Below, one piece after another: positions 8,262 to 19,011 of a DNA stretch of 64,000 bases; positions within the stretch are counted from its first letter, which is position 1; every line of letters starts with the position of its first letter. The position numbers were made by a program, and so were the translations under genes. Origin of the DNA: Candidatus Binatia bacterium (GTDB lineage Bacteria > Desulfobacterota > Binatia > HRBIN30); assembly GCA_026415395.1 (NCBI GenBank), contig JAOAHD010000002.1, forward strand, positions 186,001 through 250,000, written 5' to 3'. The notes beneath the pieces are model-generated. The model worked only from the letters and a program-made list of their open reading frames with translations, did not search any database and was not told the DNA's origin.

Positions 8262-10349
8262 ATGACTTCATCAGCCAAACCGCGGACCACGTGGTTTGTG
8301 GCCGCCGCCTTGTGGGCGTTGATGCCCGGCGTAGCACTTGCGGCACGCGACGTGCCGAGCCACACGCCGCCGCGCCTCGGGTTTGCGGAGGGCGAGGTCT
8401 CGTTTTGGCGACCTGCGCTCGGCGATTGGCAAAGTGCGACGTTGAATCTCCCTCTGGCGCCGGGGGACGTGTTGGCGACTGGGGCGCGGAGTCGGGCGGA
8501 ACTGCAACTGCGCCGCGGTGTGTATTTGCGGCTTGCCTCGCAAAGCGAGCTGGAACTCGTGGAGCAAACGGATTCCTTTTACCGCTTCGAATTGGGCAGC
8601 GGCGTGCTGGCTCTGCACGCGCGGGCGCCGATCGGTAGCGGGGACATCGAAATCCTTTCGGGTTCGTTTCGGATCCGGCCGACGAGAGAAGGTTTGTATC
8701 GTCTGGAGCGGCGCGATGGGCGAGTTCGCCTCGTCACACGGGATGGAGCACGCGCTCGTGTTTCTAATGGAATAGATGAACGGGAACTTGGGAGCGATCT
8801 CGAATTGCTTGTCGACGATTCGGTGTCTGGGCCGTTGCCGATTGCCCAGGCAGCACCGCCACCGGATGAGTGGGATACATGGAACTTTCAGCGAACCGCA
8901 TCACTGCTTCGCCAACGGGGGCGGTTCGCAAGTGATGTTGTCGGGTTGGATGAGTTGGATGCTTACGGCGAGTGGCAGAGCGTGCCAACCTATGGGCTCG
9001 TGTGGTTCCCGCGCGTGCCGCGGATGTGGACGCCGTACAGCGTGGGTCGGTGGATTTGGGATCCGTTTTATGGATGGACCTGGGTGGACGTTGCGCCCTG
9101 GGGCTGGGCTCCGTTTCATTACGGAAGATGGGTGTGGGTAGGTGGCCGCTGGGGCTGGGTGTTGGGCCCGCCCGCACCACGCCTGGTCTATGCCCCAGCC
9201 CTCGTTGCTTTTTACGTTGGAAAAGGTGTGTTCGTGGGCGTGGGGACCGTGGCTCCGCCGGTGGTTGCGTGGGTGCCGCTCGGGTGGGGCGAACCCTGCA
9301 TCCCGTGGTGGGGACCCACTTGGTTCGTTGGCAAACCTTGGTGGGGAGGTTGGCATGGACCGCGGCGCCCATTTCCCGCGGAACGCTGGAGAGAGACACA
9401 CCGCCCGCCGAGCGTGACCCCTGTCGATGACTTCGAACACGGCCGTGGACGTCGAGGGCTTCGCTGGGCGACTGCGGATCGCTTTGGACTGTTCCCGGTA
9501 GTCACCGCACGAACCGAGCCGGTAGAAATCGAACGCTTGGCTTTTCCCGGGCGAGATTTGCCACGCCGGCCCGCTGGCGCGCATCAGCGGGAGGAAGCCG
9601 TACCGAGACCCACCTCGCCGTTCGAGCGTGTGGTTCCTGGCGGACGCGAGCACGGACGAGACGTTCGCCTTCCGCGGGGTCCACAGGCAGCCGCTGCGGA
9701 AGAAATGGGCGCCTCTCCTCGCCCCCGGCGCCCGCCGCGTAGCGGGGAGACGCTGCCCGCCGATCCGCAGCACGGGGCGGACCCTGCGCGCAAGAGAGCT
9801 GCGGAAGAGCGTTGGAGTCCGTTCGCACCGAGATTCCGCAGCGGGGACTTTCAACGAGATCCCGAATCGTTTGGACAGGAAAAGTTGTCGCGACCGCAGC
9901 CTCGCCCGCTCCACCCCGATCGTGCTCCGGTGCCCCGCGGGCCATGGCTGCGGGAGGGGATCGAAGTCCCGCGGCGCGTACCGCGGGCTCCTGCCGAGCA
10001 GCCCGGAGTGGCACCCGGTAGCCCTGGGCAACGCGACGGCTTGGAATTGCAGCCGAGTCGCCCCGCGTTTCGCGTCGCGCCATCCGAGTTCGGAAGTCAG
10101 CGGTCGCCGTTCGAGACCGGACCAGGGGTCCAAATCAATCGCGAACGGGTGCCGGCCCTCGATTTGCCCCCGCGGCGGCCCAACTTCCAAGGCGGTGGAC
10201 GGTTCGTGCCGCATCCGCCGGTTAGAGCACAAGCGGTGCCCGGTGGCGGCCTCTTCACGTCGGGCACCGATGCGAGTTCGGCTCCACCGGAGCGGCGGCG
10301 GGAGTTGCCCACGGGGCGCGACCGACGAGCAGTGCAACGGGGCCACTGA
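8262..10349 (+). CDS. FecR-domain and DUF6600-type secreted protein with long Pro/Arg-rich tail
   Basis: A 695-residue exported protein. Residues 1-27 form a signal peptide (WFVAAALWALMPGVALA). A FecR-like beta domain follows (about 35-180). Then comes a Trp/Tyr-rich repeat block (about 230-370) with units such as WTPYSVGRWIWDPFYGWTW and PWGWAPFHYGRWVWVGG, characteristic of DUF6600 proteins. The final ~300 residues are low-complexity, rich in Pro and Arg, and probably disordered. FecR domains in other proteins sense or transmit signals across the envelope; for DUF6600 proteins no function is established to my knowledge. The start at 8262 is chosen because it begins the signal peptide; the open frame extends upstream into the region antisense to the aldo/keto reductase. 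Confidence 0.82.
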   Translation: MTSSAKPRTTWFVAAALWALMPGVALAARDVPSHTPPRLGFAEGEVSFWRPALGDWQSATLNLPLAPGDVLATGARSRAELQLRRGVYLRLASQSELELVEQTDSFYRFELGSGVLALHARAPIGSGDIEILSGSFRIRPTREGLYRLERRDGRVRLVTRDGARARVSNGIDERELGSDLELLVDDSVSGPLPIAQAAPPPDEWDTWNFQRTASLLRQRGRFASDVVGLDELDAYGEWQSVPTYGLVWFPRVPRMWTPYSVGRWIWDPFYGWTWVDVAPWGWAPFHYGRWVWVGGRWGWVLGPPAPRLVYAPALVAFYVGKGVFVGVGTVAPPVVAWVPLGWGEPCIPWWGPTWFVGKPWWGGWHGPRRPFPAERWRETHRPPSVTPVDDFEHGRGRRGLRWATADRFGLFPVVTARTEPVEIERLAFPGRDLPRRPAGAHQREEAVPRPTSPFERVVPGGREHGRDVRLPRGPQAAAAEEMGASPRPRRPPRSGETLPADPQHGADPARKRAAEERWSPFAPRFRSGDFQRDPESFGQEKLSRPQPRPLHPDRAPVPRGPWLREGIEVPRRVPRAPAEQPGVAPGSPGQRDGLELQPSRPAFRVAPSEFGSQRSPFETGPGVQINRERVPALDLPPRRPNFQGGGRFVPHPPVRAQAVPGGGLFTSGTDASSAPPERRRELPTGRDRRAVQRGH

Positions 10350-10358
10350 TAGCCGGAG

Positions 10359-10402
10359 CGCTGCACGAGCTTCGTCGGAGTGGAGCCGAAGCTCGTGCAG
10401 CG
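10359..10402. terminator. Long perfect hairpin after the FecR/DUF6600 gene
   Basis: A 16-base stem (left arm 10359-10374, right arm 10387-10402, arms exact reverse complements) with a 12-base loop starts ten bases after the stop codon. There is no T-run on either side, so it is either a terminator of the non-canonical kind, an mRNA-end stabiliser or a protein-binding inverted repeat. The rest of the 281-base gap to the next gene shows nothing else. Confidence 0.6.
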
Positions 10403-10630
10403 AGGCAACGGATACTGCGGCCCCGTCCGCGCCACCGGAGGCTCGGTTTCAGCTCCACTGTCGTGGGACGCTGCGCCTCAGGTGGAAATGCGCTTGCTCC
10501 AAGGTCGTGATTGTCCCATATGCTCACAGGTTGCGCGGCTTCGAAGATGCAAGTTCAAAGAGAGGCGAACCAATCGGCTGTTCCCGCAATGGTCCTTTGA
10601 GGTTGTGTGGCGATACTGCACGTCGGCGGC

Positions 10631-11359
10631 ATGAGAACGATCATTCTTCCCTCCGTCCTGTTTGGGGTTCTTTGCGGAGTCGTTGGGCTGGGTCTGGCAG
10701 ATCCCTCGCCGGGGCCCACAGTCACCCCGGAGGCAAGAACGCCAGAAGCCTCACCCAGTCCCGAGGCGCAAGCCAGCAAGACGCCGGCTGCGGAGTCCGT
10801 TACGCAGGCGTTTGGCGAAATTCCTGAAAGCCTTGCCGGATTGTGGCTCATGGTAACACAGGCGCAGGTGGGTCCCGGTAAAGTCCGTAACAATTTCCAC
10901 CTTTACAGAATCCGGCACGAAGGTTCGCAGTGGCGATTTCAGCGGCTGCAGAAGCCAGAGCACTTAGAGTGTTTCGAGCCTTTGGTTGCTGCAGAAAGGG
11001 ATCCGAGCCCTTTTCGTCCGAGTTCGCGGCAACTTGCGAAAGTGAAAGCAGAGCGAGAACAGTTGGCCGCGTTGCCGGCCCTGCCCGAGGCCTCGACGTT
11101 TCAAGTCGTACACATCCGCAGCGGCGACGCCATCCTTCCCCAACCTCCGCCGCCTCCGGCGGCAGCCGGAACCAAGCTGGCGATCGAGTTTCTCGAACAG
11201 ACGTCTTCGCCGAACACGCTATCCGCGGTGTCGTTTTACGTGAAAAAACTCGACCGCGACCAAATGGAAGGCGACATCCACGCGCTCACGTTGGTTGCGG
11301 GAATGGGCGTGGTGCCAATCGTGACACCCGGAAAATTTTTGATGTTCCGCATCGAGTGA
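10631..11359 (+). CDS. Secreted protein of unknown function
   Basis: A 242-residue protein I do not recognise. It begins with a signal peptide (TIILPSVLFGVLCGVVGLGLA, cut near LADPS), then a ~40-residue Pro/Ser/Glu-rich linker and a soluble domain from about 65 on. The domain starts with ESLAGLWLMVTQAQVGPGKVR, the type of opening used by beta-rich lipocalin-like folds; that is only an impression. Pro-rich stretches (QPPPPPAAAG) divide the domain. An in-frame GTG lies eight codons upstream but the ATG begins the signal peptide directly. It stands between a strong hairpin and another gene of unknown function. Confidence 0.65.
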   Translation: MRTIILPSVLFGVLCGVVGLGLADPSPGPTVTPEARTPEASPSPEAQASKTPAAESVTQAFGEIPESLAGLWLMVTQAQVGPGKVRNNFHLYRIRHEGSQWRFQRLQKPEHLECFEPLVAAERDPSPFRPSSRQLAKVKAEREQLAALPALPEASTFQVVHIRSGDAILPQPPPPPAAAGTKLAIEFLEQTSSPNTLSAVSFYVKKLDRDQMEGDIHALTLVAGMGVVPIVTPGKFLMFRIE

Positions 11360-11555
11360 AGCACGACTGGAGCCCAGCCTTCTTCCTCAAATGGGGGCGC
11401 GGTGGCGAGGATGCAAGAAGGTAGTTGCTAGCGGTATTCGCTGGCGCTATACGGCGCATCACAGCCACTGATCCCGGGTGGAGGGGCGGTGGAATCCGGA
11501 GGTCGGGTAGCGGGAGGCCGGGAGACCGGTTCTCTCCATCAGCGGGCTGCGCCGC

Positions 11556-12029
11556 ATGAACCGACAAACTAAGCACCAGGTAGAAAGGGCAGCCGTAGCA
11601 GCGAAATTGCGCCGGATGGGTTTCGACGTGCAGGAGGTCCCGCGCAGCGGAAAGTACGACTTGCTGGTGGATGGGCACATCCGCGTAGCGTTGCGCGTGG
11701 CCTTCCCAGGTCGTTACGCTCATACCGTCACCGTCAATGGGCGGCGGTACGCGTACGACTATAAGAGTTGGAACTTCAACTTCCACCGGCACGGGCGTTG
11801 GGACCGGCGTTATTGCGACGTCTTTATCTGCATCGCCAAGCAGCGTCGCGCGGAGGACGAGGTTTTTGTGATCCCGGCAGAGGCTGTTTCCGGCCCAACG
11901 TTCAGCCTCCATGGCGCAAGCAAGCCGTATCGCGGCCGCTATGCCCAGTTCCGCAACCGCTGGAGCATTTTTTCCTCTTGGCCGCGGCAGCGCGAAGGGT
12001 CGGGCTCGCCGGTAGCCGAGGTAGCCTAA
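11556..12029 (+). CDS. Small PD-(D/E)XK-like protein, catalytic motif incomplete
   Basis: A 157-residue soluble protein. The N-terminal third reads VAAKLRRMGFDVQEVPRSGK followed by YDLLVDG and RVALRVA. The helix, then 'YDLLV-DG', then a hydrophobic strand arrangement is that of PD-(D/E)XK nuclease-fold proteins. Active members would have E-x-K in the last strand (for example VEVK); here it is ALR, so it is probably inactive or misassigned. The middle has SWNFNFHRHGRWDRRYCDVF and the end an aromatic segment FRNRWSIF, both reminiscent of small nuclease-fold families seen in many genomes. The ribosome binding site is weak, so the start is uncertain. It converges with the decayed defence operon, ending 105 bases from it. 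Confidence 0.6.
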   Translation: MNRQTKHQVERAAVAAKLRRMGFDVQEVPRSGKYDLLVDGHIRVALRVAFPGRYAHTVTVNGRRYAYDYKSWNFNFHRHGRWDRRYCDVFICIAKQRRAEDEVFVIPAEAVSGPTFSLHGASKPYRGRYAQFRNRWSIFSSWPRQREGSGSPVAEVA

Positions 12030-12134
12030 ACCTGGGCGGAGCGTCGCCAGCCGAACGGCGCGAACGGCGCTTGGGAAATGGGGCTCACTGAGCAGGTGAG
12101 CGGAGATCGAAGTGTGCGCGGTCAGCGTGGCGGC

Positions 12135-15100
12135 TCACGACGCCGCCATCGGTACCTGGGCTACAGCAAGCCGTACTGGCGCCGGACGCGCTGTCCCCTC
12201 ACTGAAGTACAATCCGTGGAAGCGTTCGAGCTGTTTGATCCGATCGACTAAGAGCCGTTCTTGATCCAGGGGGGCAACATTGCGTACCACCGCCTTGGCG
12301 TCGGGCTCGTTCAAGCGAAGGACAAGGTAGTTCGCCACCGTGGAAAATAGCGACGGGTGGAAGTCGCGTGCCTCCTGCCGGGCGAGCACGAGCGAAATCC
12401 CGAACTTGCGGCACTCCTTGGCCATGGTGGAGATGAGGCGCAAGCGTGCGGCTCGGTGAGCCTCGTCGAGAATGATTGCGTGAGTGATCCGGTCTCGCAG
12501 CCCCCGCCCCAAACATATCCTTGTACAGCCAGTAGAACACCAGCGAAGCGAACGCGCGTTGGAGGCGCTCGTTTTGCGTTCGGTGGATGCGCAACATGAG
12601 CGGGCTGTCGAACTCCCACAAACAGCGCGTGCTTCCGCGCGTGTGAAACAGGCCGTAGTCTGCCAGCTCTTGTAGCCTCATGACTAAACCACGCAGGCTA
12701 CGATCGGAAGAGTGCTGGTTCTGAAGGATCTCGAAGAAGCGCCGGAAGGACGGCGTTTGGAGAATTGCACGGTCCGCCGCCACATCTGCCCAGCCGCACT
12801 CAATGAAGCTTTGCTTGATCGCCTCGCGCAGGCGTTCCCCTTGCAGCTCGCGTAAATCGGGGAAAATCGCGAGGAAAATGTCGCGCATGATGCCAGCGAC
12901 GTCCAAGTAAGCAGTCGGGTTATCTCGCTGGGCGATTTCTAGGGGATTGAAGCTAAGTTCTTCGAAATCGAGAAAACGAACGCCCGGCACCAACGCCGCC
13001 AAGCGCTCGTTGATATCCTGGTGATAGGAGTACACCACCGGCCGCACACCGGCTAGTGACATCTGCGTACACAAGTTGACCAGGCTCGCCGTCTTGCCCA
13101 TCCCAGGCAGGCCTGCCACGAGAAGGTGGGGGTTGCCGCGAGCGCTGAGGGTCCAAACGACTGGGTCGCCTGTACGTGCGTGCGCTCCCAAGACGATTCG
13201 CACGACTTCGGGTGCCGGCACCACTCCATCGTGCTGCGGCTCGACCGCGTCACGGTCGGCACAGAAGAGAATTTCCGCATCCATGTCTGGCCCGCCATCG
13301 CGAGTGTGGTCCAGCATGCTCGCGGGCGAAAGCGCCGGGAGTTCTTGGCTGACTTCGGGTGGCTCTTCGGCGGCGGACACTTCGCCTCGGCCACGCCAAT
13401 CGGGCAGCAATGCCCCGCCGAAGAGAAGTACTGGAACCTCCGCCCGGCTGATCCCGGTGGGCTCTTTGACCTCGTATTCCGGGCAACAGATCATCACCCG
13501 GGCGCGAGCGGGAGCGAGCTTATAGTTGACTCCCCGCTCCATTAGCCGATCGAGTTCGGCGAGGATCGCTTGGTACGTTTCCCCTTCCAAGTGGTGCCGC
13601 AGTGCGCGGTCGGCATAAAAGCGCAACACGCGCACAAACCTCGCTCGCCGCAACGCGAGCAACGACGGAGGCACCTTGTCGCCCGCAATCCACTCGTTCC
13701 ATCGGTGGCGGAAGGTCTCCACCTCGTCTGCAAGTTCGTCGATAAACTCCGCCGCCCGTGCAGAGCGCAAATGCTGGCGGTATCCGACGCGGATCCATTC
13801 GAACGTGAGACCGCGCCGCGGTGCAGGAGCAACGTAAAGCAAGTCCGCGTGCGCACTCCGGGCGGATCCTGCTTCTCTCGGAGGAGCGATAAGCGGCAGC
13901 ACATCCGCGACATCAGCGAGCGGCACGAGGAAGCCCTGTTGCAACGACGGCCAGTCGGTTCCGCGACCGTTACTTGCCCGGCACTGCGGATAGGCGAGCG
14001 CCAGTGCGGCAATTTCCGGCGAGGGCGGGCGCTGCCCGGTGAGGCAAATGGCCAAGCGCCCACTGACGGCTTTGAGTTGATCGAGTAAGAATTCGGCGTT
14101 GCGCCGGCTTTGCACCAAGCCCATGTCCCCCAGGACCGTGTCGAGCAAGGCCCGCACTTCCTCGAAGTTGGAGGTCGACGTGACCAACTGCAGGCAGCCA
14201 AGGCCGTCGCGCTTCGGAACGCGGTCGATGATGTAGACTTCGTAAATTTTCGGATGCTCGCGCGGCGAGTCGAAATACTCGATCCCCGCATTCCGATCGA
14301 CGGTGATCACCCAATCACAAAGCCGATGCAGCTCCGCCAGTGCCTCGTTCGCCTCGGGCGAAATCTCGGTACGGAGCACAGGCAGCACATCATTGCCGGG
14401 CGATAAGTGGTTTGCCACACAACGCAACACCGCTTGCTGCAACCGCAGGAGCCGCTCGGTGTGTGTGCGATCGGCGGGATGCTTTTCCCCGTCGGAGCCG
14501 AGGCGGACGAAACTTCGCCATATGGGCAACGGTGTGCCCGAGTAAACGCGCTCCCAAGCGGACAGCAGCCCGTACGCCAACCAGGGGCGCCCGGGCGGTG
14601 CCGCGCGGGTGGGTTCGACAGTGACGCGCATCCTAAACGTGTCGAACGCTAGGGCGAAATGGGCGGGTGTGGAGGGACGATCTGCGTCGCGCTTTGCCCA
14701 CCGGAGGCGCGGCATCGCGACGCCGTGGGGAAGGGCAACCGACTCGATCAGCCACCGATCTTCTGGTGCCAGCGAACCTGCCCCTTTGCGTCGCTTCTCT
14801 TGCGCCTCGGCAAGGAACCTCCCCGCCGAGTGACGCTGCTCCGGCGACGAGTACAACTCCAACGCAAACGCCAAAGGTCGGCGCGGAGGCTGAGCCGCTT
14901 CTTCTTGCTCGTCTCCGGAAGCAGTTTCCGCTGCAACGACAGAACCCAGGGCCCGCGCTACGGTGAGGCCATCGCCGGCTCGCAAAGCGTGCAACTGCAG
15001 GATCCGCACGAACCCGGGTTCCCCGGAGCCCCCGCCCTCGTGGCACTGTAAGTATTTGTGGATTTCTTGCGCCAGCACCTGCGCACTCTGGCTGCCCACA

Positions 15101-17200
15101 GTGGGAGAAAAGTCCTCTCCATTGGCTCCACCGGCAGCCATGGCCATGGTGGCCACGGCTGCCTTGGGCTCGGTATCCGTGTCAGGCACCATGGCCACGG
15201 AATGAAATCCTAAAGTATCCGCGAACACAAAAGTGGATCCCGGTTGCAGCCCAGGGAGGAACGGCGGCACCAAGGCGCTATCGAGCAGGGAAAACTCTTC
15301 CCGGATCAGGGCGGGCCGCGCGTTTTCTTGAAAGCGGTTGTGCAACACCAAGTTGTCGTAGGCAACGTGCCAAGCGACACGCAGGCAGTGACTGGGCAGA
15401 ACCATGAGGCCGAGCGTCCGCCCCGCCAGCGATTGCACCTCGAGCGTATGGGCAAGGGCGAGCGCTGGCTCGCCACTGCGGAGGGCGGCATCCCAGGCGA
15501 GGAGGTATTCCCGCACGGTGTCGAAGCCAGGAACTTCCTGGTCGTAGACCTGGCCGACGCCGCCGCCGAACGCAGCAAAGCGTTCGGCCAGTTTGCGACT
15601 AGCGTTCGTCAGCCGCTCCCACGCTGCTCCGCTCACGTTGTCGGGGCGGTCGATCGCAAGAGCCTCCGGCCCGCTGGCTAGCCCGCCCGTGGCGCGCACA
15701 CGTGCCACCCAACGCCCGATGGCACCGCCTCGGTTGCACCAGTCCTCCTCCACCCGGCGGAAGAGCGGCAGACGGAACACGCGAAAGGCTTTGCCGCGCT
15801 CGGACGTGCGCAAAATGACGAATGACTTGCGATCCGTGACGAGCGGTTGGGCGGGCGTAATCCGCTGTAACGTCTCGATGACCGCTTCGCGGCTACCGAG
15901 CTCGATCAGGCCTTCGCTCAAGGTGCGCATCCGGCGAGCTCCGCTGGCGGCGTCGACCGCCTCGACATCGCCGACGCAGATGATGAACTCCTCGCTCTCG
16001 ACGGCTCCGACCTCCGGATGTCCGACCACGTACACTTCTGCCCGCGCGCTCACCACCGCGTCATCGTCGAGTTCTTGGAAGTCGTCGTTGTCGAAGCTGC
16101 AGCTCTGGTACTAACGCTTGCGATGCCGCACCACGCTTGTGGCCAATTCATCGCCCTGATCCGAGAGGATGGCCACACGATACTCGACCGCGCCGTCTTC
16201 GAGTTCTTGTGGCTTCGACTTCCAGCGGAATTCAAGCCTGGAATAGTCCCGTCGGTCCGTGGCTCGCGGGTCGATGATCAGCCGGGGTGGATCTTGCGGT
16301 CCGAGTCCTTCTCTCAGGCCCGACCACTTGACAATCCGTCCTGTGGCCGTGCGCCACGGAACCAGCTCGAGAGCGTAGACGGCCTGCTCGAAGTCGCGAA
16401 TGGGGAGCTCGTAAATCCACAGGTGCGGCTTATCGGCGAGGTGGCGCAAGGCCTCGAGCAAGGATCGCGTTTCTACCTCCCGCAAAAACTGCTCGAGGAG
16501 CGACCGCTGCTGCACACTCACATCGGCAAGCTTGACGGCGTCGATGCGCTGGTAAGCGGACAGTCCGGCTGTGTCCGCCAGCAGCCGCGCAACGAACATG
16601 CGGGAAATGTCGAGCGAACGGTTCCAGTCGTGGTGGCCGGATTTTCCTTCCGCCAAGGGCCAGAGCCCGAGCAGGTACAGAAGGGCCCCCGGCGTATGCT
16701 CCCCGGCCGCCACGCGCACGAGGAAGTCGAACTCGGTCCAGGGAGAAATCCGGACGAAGTGGCTGCGAAGGCGTGCTTTTTTCAGAGCTTGCTCTGCGCG
16801 CTCGCGCATTTCCCGCGAGTGCCGCAGGGTGATCGCACGTGCTGCTCGGCGTAAAGCCGAGCGGAAGAGGGTGGCTTCGTCCAGCTCCCGCGCGGCGCTG
16901 TAAATGCCGTCCATGCCGGCCCCGGCGCGTTGCGCATCGACGAGCAGTAACAACGGGTCGCCCTTGCCTTCGCGGACTTCCACGGCAAGGTCGGCAGTAA
17001 TCGTGCGCGTGGCGTCGTCCACGCTATCGGCCACGCGGCACACTTGCCAGCCCCGGGGTTGACAACGTGCATCGAGCGCGAGGTTCCACACCACTTCTGG
17101 CGGCAAGCAGCGCATGAAGGCAATCGCTCCCGGCTCCGGATAACCGACTACTTCCGCAACCGCCTCGGCAAACAGTTGGGGCGTGCAGCTCAGTCCACAT
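12135..17200 (-). pseudogene. Broken gene for a ~1,690-residue HerA/FtsK-type defence ATPase
   Basis: Third gene of the minus-strand operon. If three lesions are repaired it reads through as about 1,687 residues. The ATG at 17200 overlaps the stop of the preceding gene by 11 bases. Lesions: one extra base in a G-run at 17178-17181 (+ strand); an in-frame TAG at 16111-16113, after which the same frame continues 18 codons (FDNDDFQELDDD) before the next possible start; and one extra base in the C-run at 12507-12510. The C-terminal part is a P-loop ATPase: Walker A GLPGMGKTASL (about 13085-13115), Walker B HAIILDEAHRA (about 12455-12485), then SLVLARQEARDF, the sensor region of HerA/FtsK/VirB4-like motors. 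The long N-terminal part is not recognised. Size and layout resemble DptH of Dnd restriction and the large ATPase of the MADS system. The largest intact piece is 1,285 codons (12199-16056). Confidence 0.75.
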
Positions 17201-19011
17201 CCCAGCTTCCTCCCAGCGGAAAACGTGCCCGCAACTGCTTCATCGATTCCGCGTCGTTCACCGCCACGAGCAGGCCCAAATCGCGCAGCCGGCGCTCCAA
17301 TATCAGGCGGTTCTTGCGTAGCAATTGCATGGGCAGGTCGCTGCCGGGCGGCGAGGTGTCGACGAAAAAACCGTAGCGTTTGCCTAGGAGAGCGAGGAAG
17401 TCCTTGAGTGACAAGGCTCGATGGTGTCGCCCCCGCCCGGCGGGCAACAAATGCAAATGCACGAGGTAGTCGAGCACCGAGTCGGTAAAGACGAGCGAGC
17501 GCACCACTTGCTTGCGCACGCTCGCAGAGCCGTAAAGCTTGCGGGTCGTCTGCCGCTTGACCGCCAACCCATTGGGCCGGTCAATATGAGAGAGAATCGA
17601 CGGCCTTGTGGACCCCTTCCCGGGCGAGGCCTCGACTGAGTAACGACGCAATCATTTCGGCGAGCTTGATGAGGGGATTGCTTCCACCGTTCTCTTCGAA
17701 CACCCATGCGTTCGCAGGGAGGGATTCTTTCGGTTGTTCCGCGAGTTCGGAGCACTTGCGGGCAGCGTCGTAGTGCAATGCGGCGCTGTCGGGGTGCCGC
17801 TCATACAAGACGTCGCCCAGGAAATTCAACCACTCTTGTGCCGAGGGCGCCGTTGCGATTTGGACCTAGCGGAGCGTGGGATCGTGACGAACGCTGTAGT
17901 CCAACAAGCGTGCGAGGGTGAACACAAAGGGCAAGCGTTCGGCGGTGCGAAAGAAATCACTGAACGAGGCTTCAGCCGCGGCGCGCAGTTCACTGTCGAG
18001 GCCGGAAGAGCAATCGACAAACAGCGGCACGGGAGCCTGCGCCTCCCGCGCTGGTACCTTGCCTGTTGCTGCCCACTCGAGCATCGCCTGCACGACGCTG
18101 GCAAACACCGTGGTGAACCCTACGGCCATGCACGATTCCAGCAGCTCGACGAGAGCATGGCGGGGAACAGCTTCCGCGTAGGCGCGCAGGAATCGGCGCA
18201 AGTCTTCGGCGAAGTGTTTCGCCGCCACTTCGGCAATCGGCAGGCGGTTGGGAATTTCCGCGGCGCCGTCCACGCGGTTTTTGTCGGGTGCAGCACCCAA
18301 GGCTTGCGCCAAGCGGATCGTGAGAAATTGGTCCAGACCCACCGGCGTGCTTTCGTCGAAGCGGTCAGCAGCGCGGTCGCCGTACGGACCCTCGATGCGC
18401 ATGCCGGATCCGAATACGCGCAGCAGCAAGTTTTGCTCGAACCCGTGCCCCACGGCAAACCGAGTGCGCGCCTGATCAGGGGTCTGCTCGATGCGCTCGC
18501 CACGCGGCTGGTTTGCTAACAAGGCCACAGGGGTTTCGGGGACGGATCGAAGGTGGGCCACATGTTCGGGTAGGTCTACCCAACTCGCCATGTAATGAGT
18601 CGGTAGAACGCGTTGTACCTGTTCTTGCCGGCTTAAAGCGTGCAGGCGATTTTCGAGACAAAAGCCGAGGAGCAAGTCCGCCAAGATAGCGCGCTCCGTC
18701 TCGCCGTCGAAACCGCTGAACCACTCCAGCCGATCGCACAGCTTGGCTGCGATGCGCTCCGCCGTGGCTCCCTTCCGCCGCTCCCGCGGCGACGGGGATT
18801 CGGCGCCGAATACCTCGAGAAAACGTCCACGACCTCGGCGTTGTGCGAAGCGGAACGAGTAGAATACCGCGGGCAGGACGGCGGCGAGGTCGACATCGAA
18901 CACAGTGAGCGGCAAGGCCTTTTCGTAGTTCCCCGACCACAACTCGCGGGTCATGGGCTTGCCAAGGACATCTTCCAGCAACGCACGGGGGTTAGACAGG
19001 CTCAGCCTCAC
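17190..19011 (-). pseudogene. Broken gene for an unrecognised ~607-residue protein of the defence operon
   Basis: Middle gene. It starts at GTG 19011, overlapping the TGA of the kinase gene as GTGA, which argues for translational coupling. Two lesions: an in-frame TAG at 17866-17868, explainable as CAG to TAG, after which the same frame continues openly (VQIATAPSAQEWLNFLGDVLY); and a 2-base loss (or 1-base gain) in a GA dinucleotide run at 17588-17595. Repaired length is about 607 residues. I recognise no catalytic motif. The sequence is mainly helical, with acidic and Arg-rich segments; the C-terminal ~110 residues (VRSLVFTDSVLDYLVHLHLL to the end) look like a compact helical domain. Position between a kinase and a giant ATPase matches a 'core' subunit of such systems, possibly the counterpart of Mad7; that is inference from order and size only. 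Confidence 0.65.

Noticed and set aside
8901-10346. A 481-codon open frame antisense to the FecR/DUF6600 gene
   Set aside because: Its translation is Arg/Pro/His-rich without domains or ribosome site; it is a GC-rich shadow of the Pro/Arg tail on the other strand.
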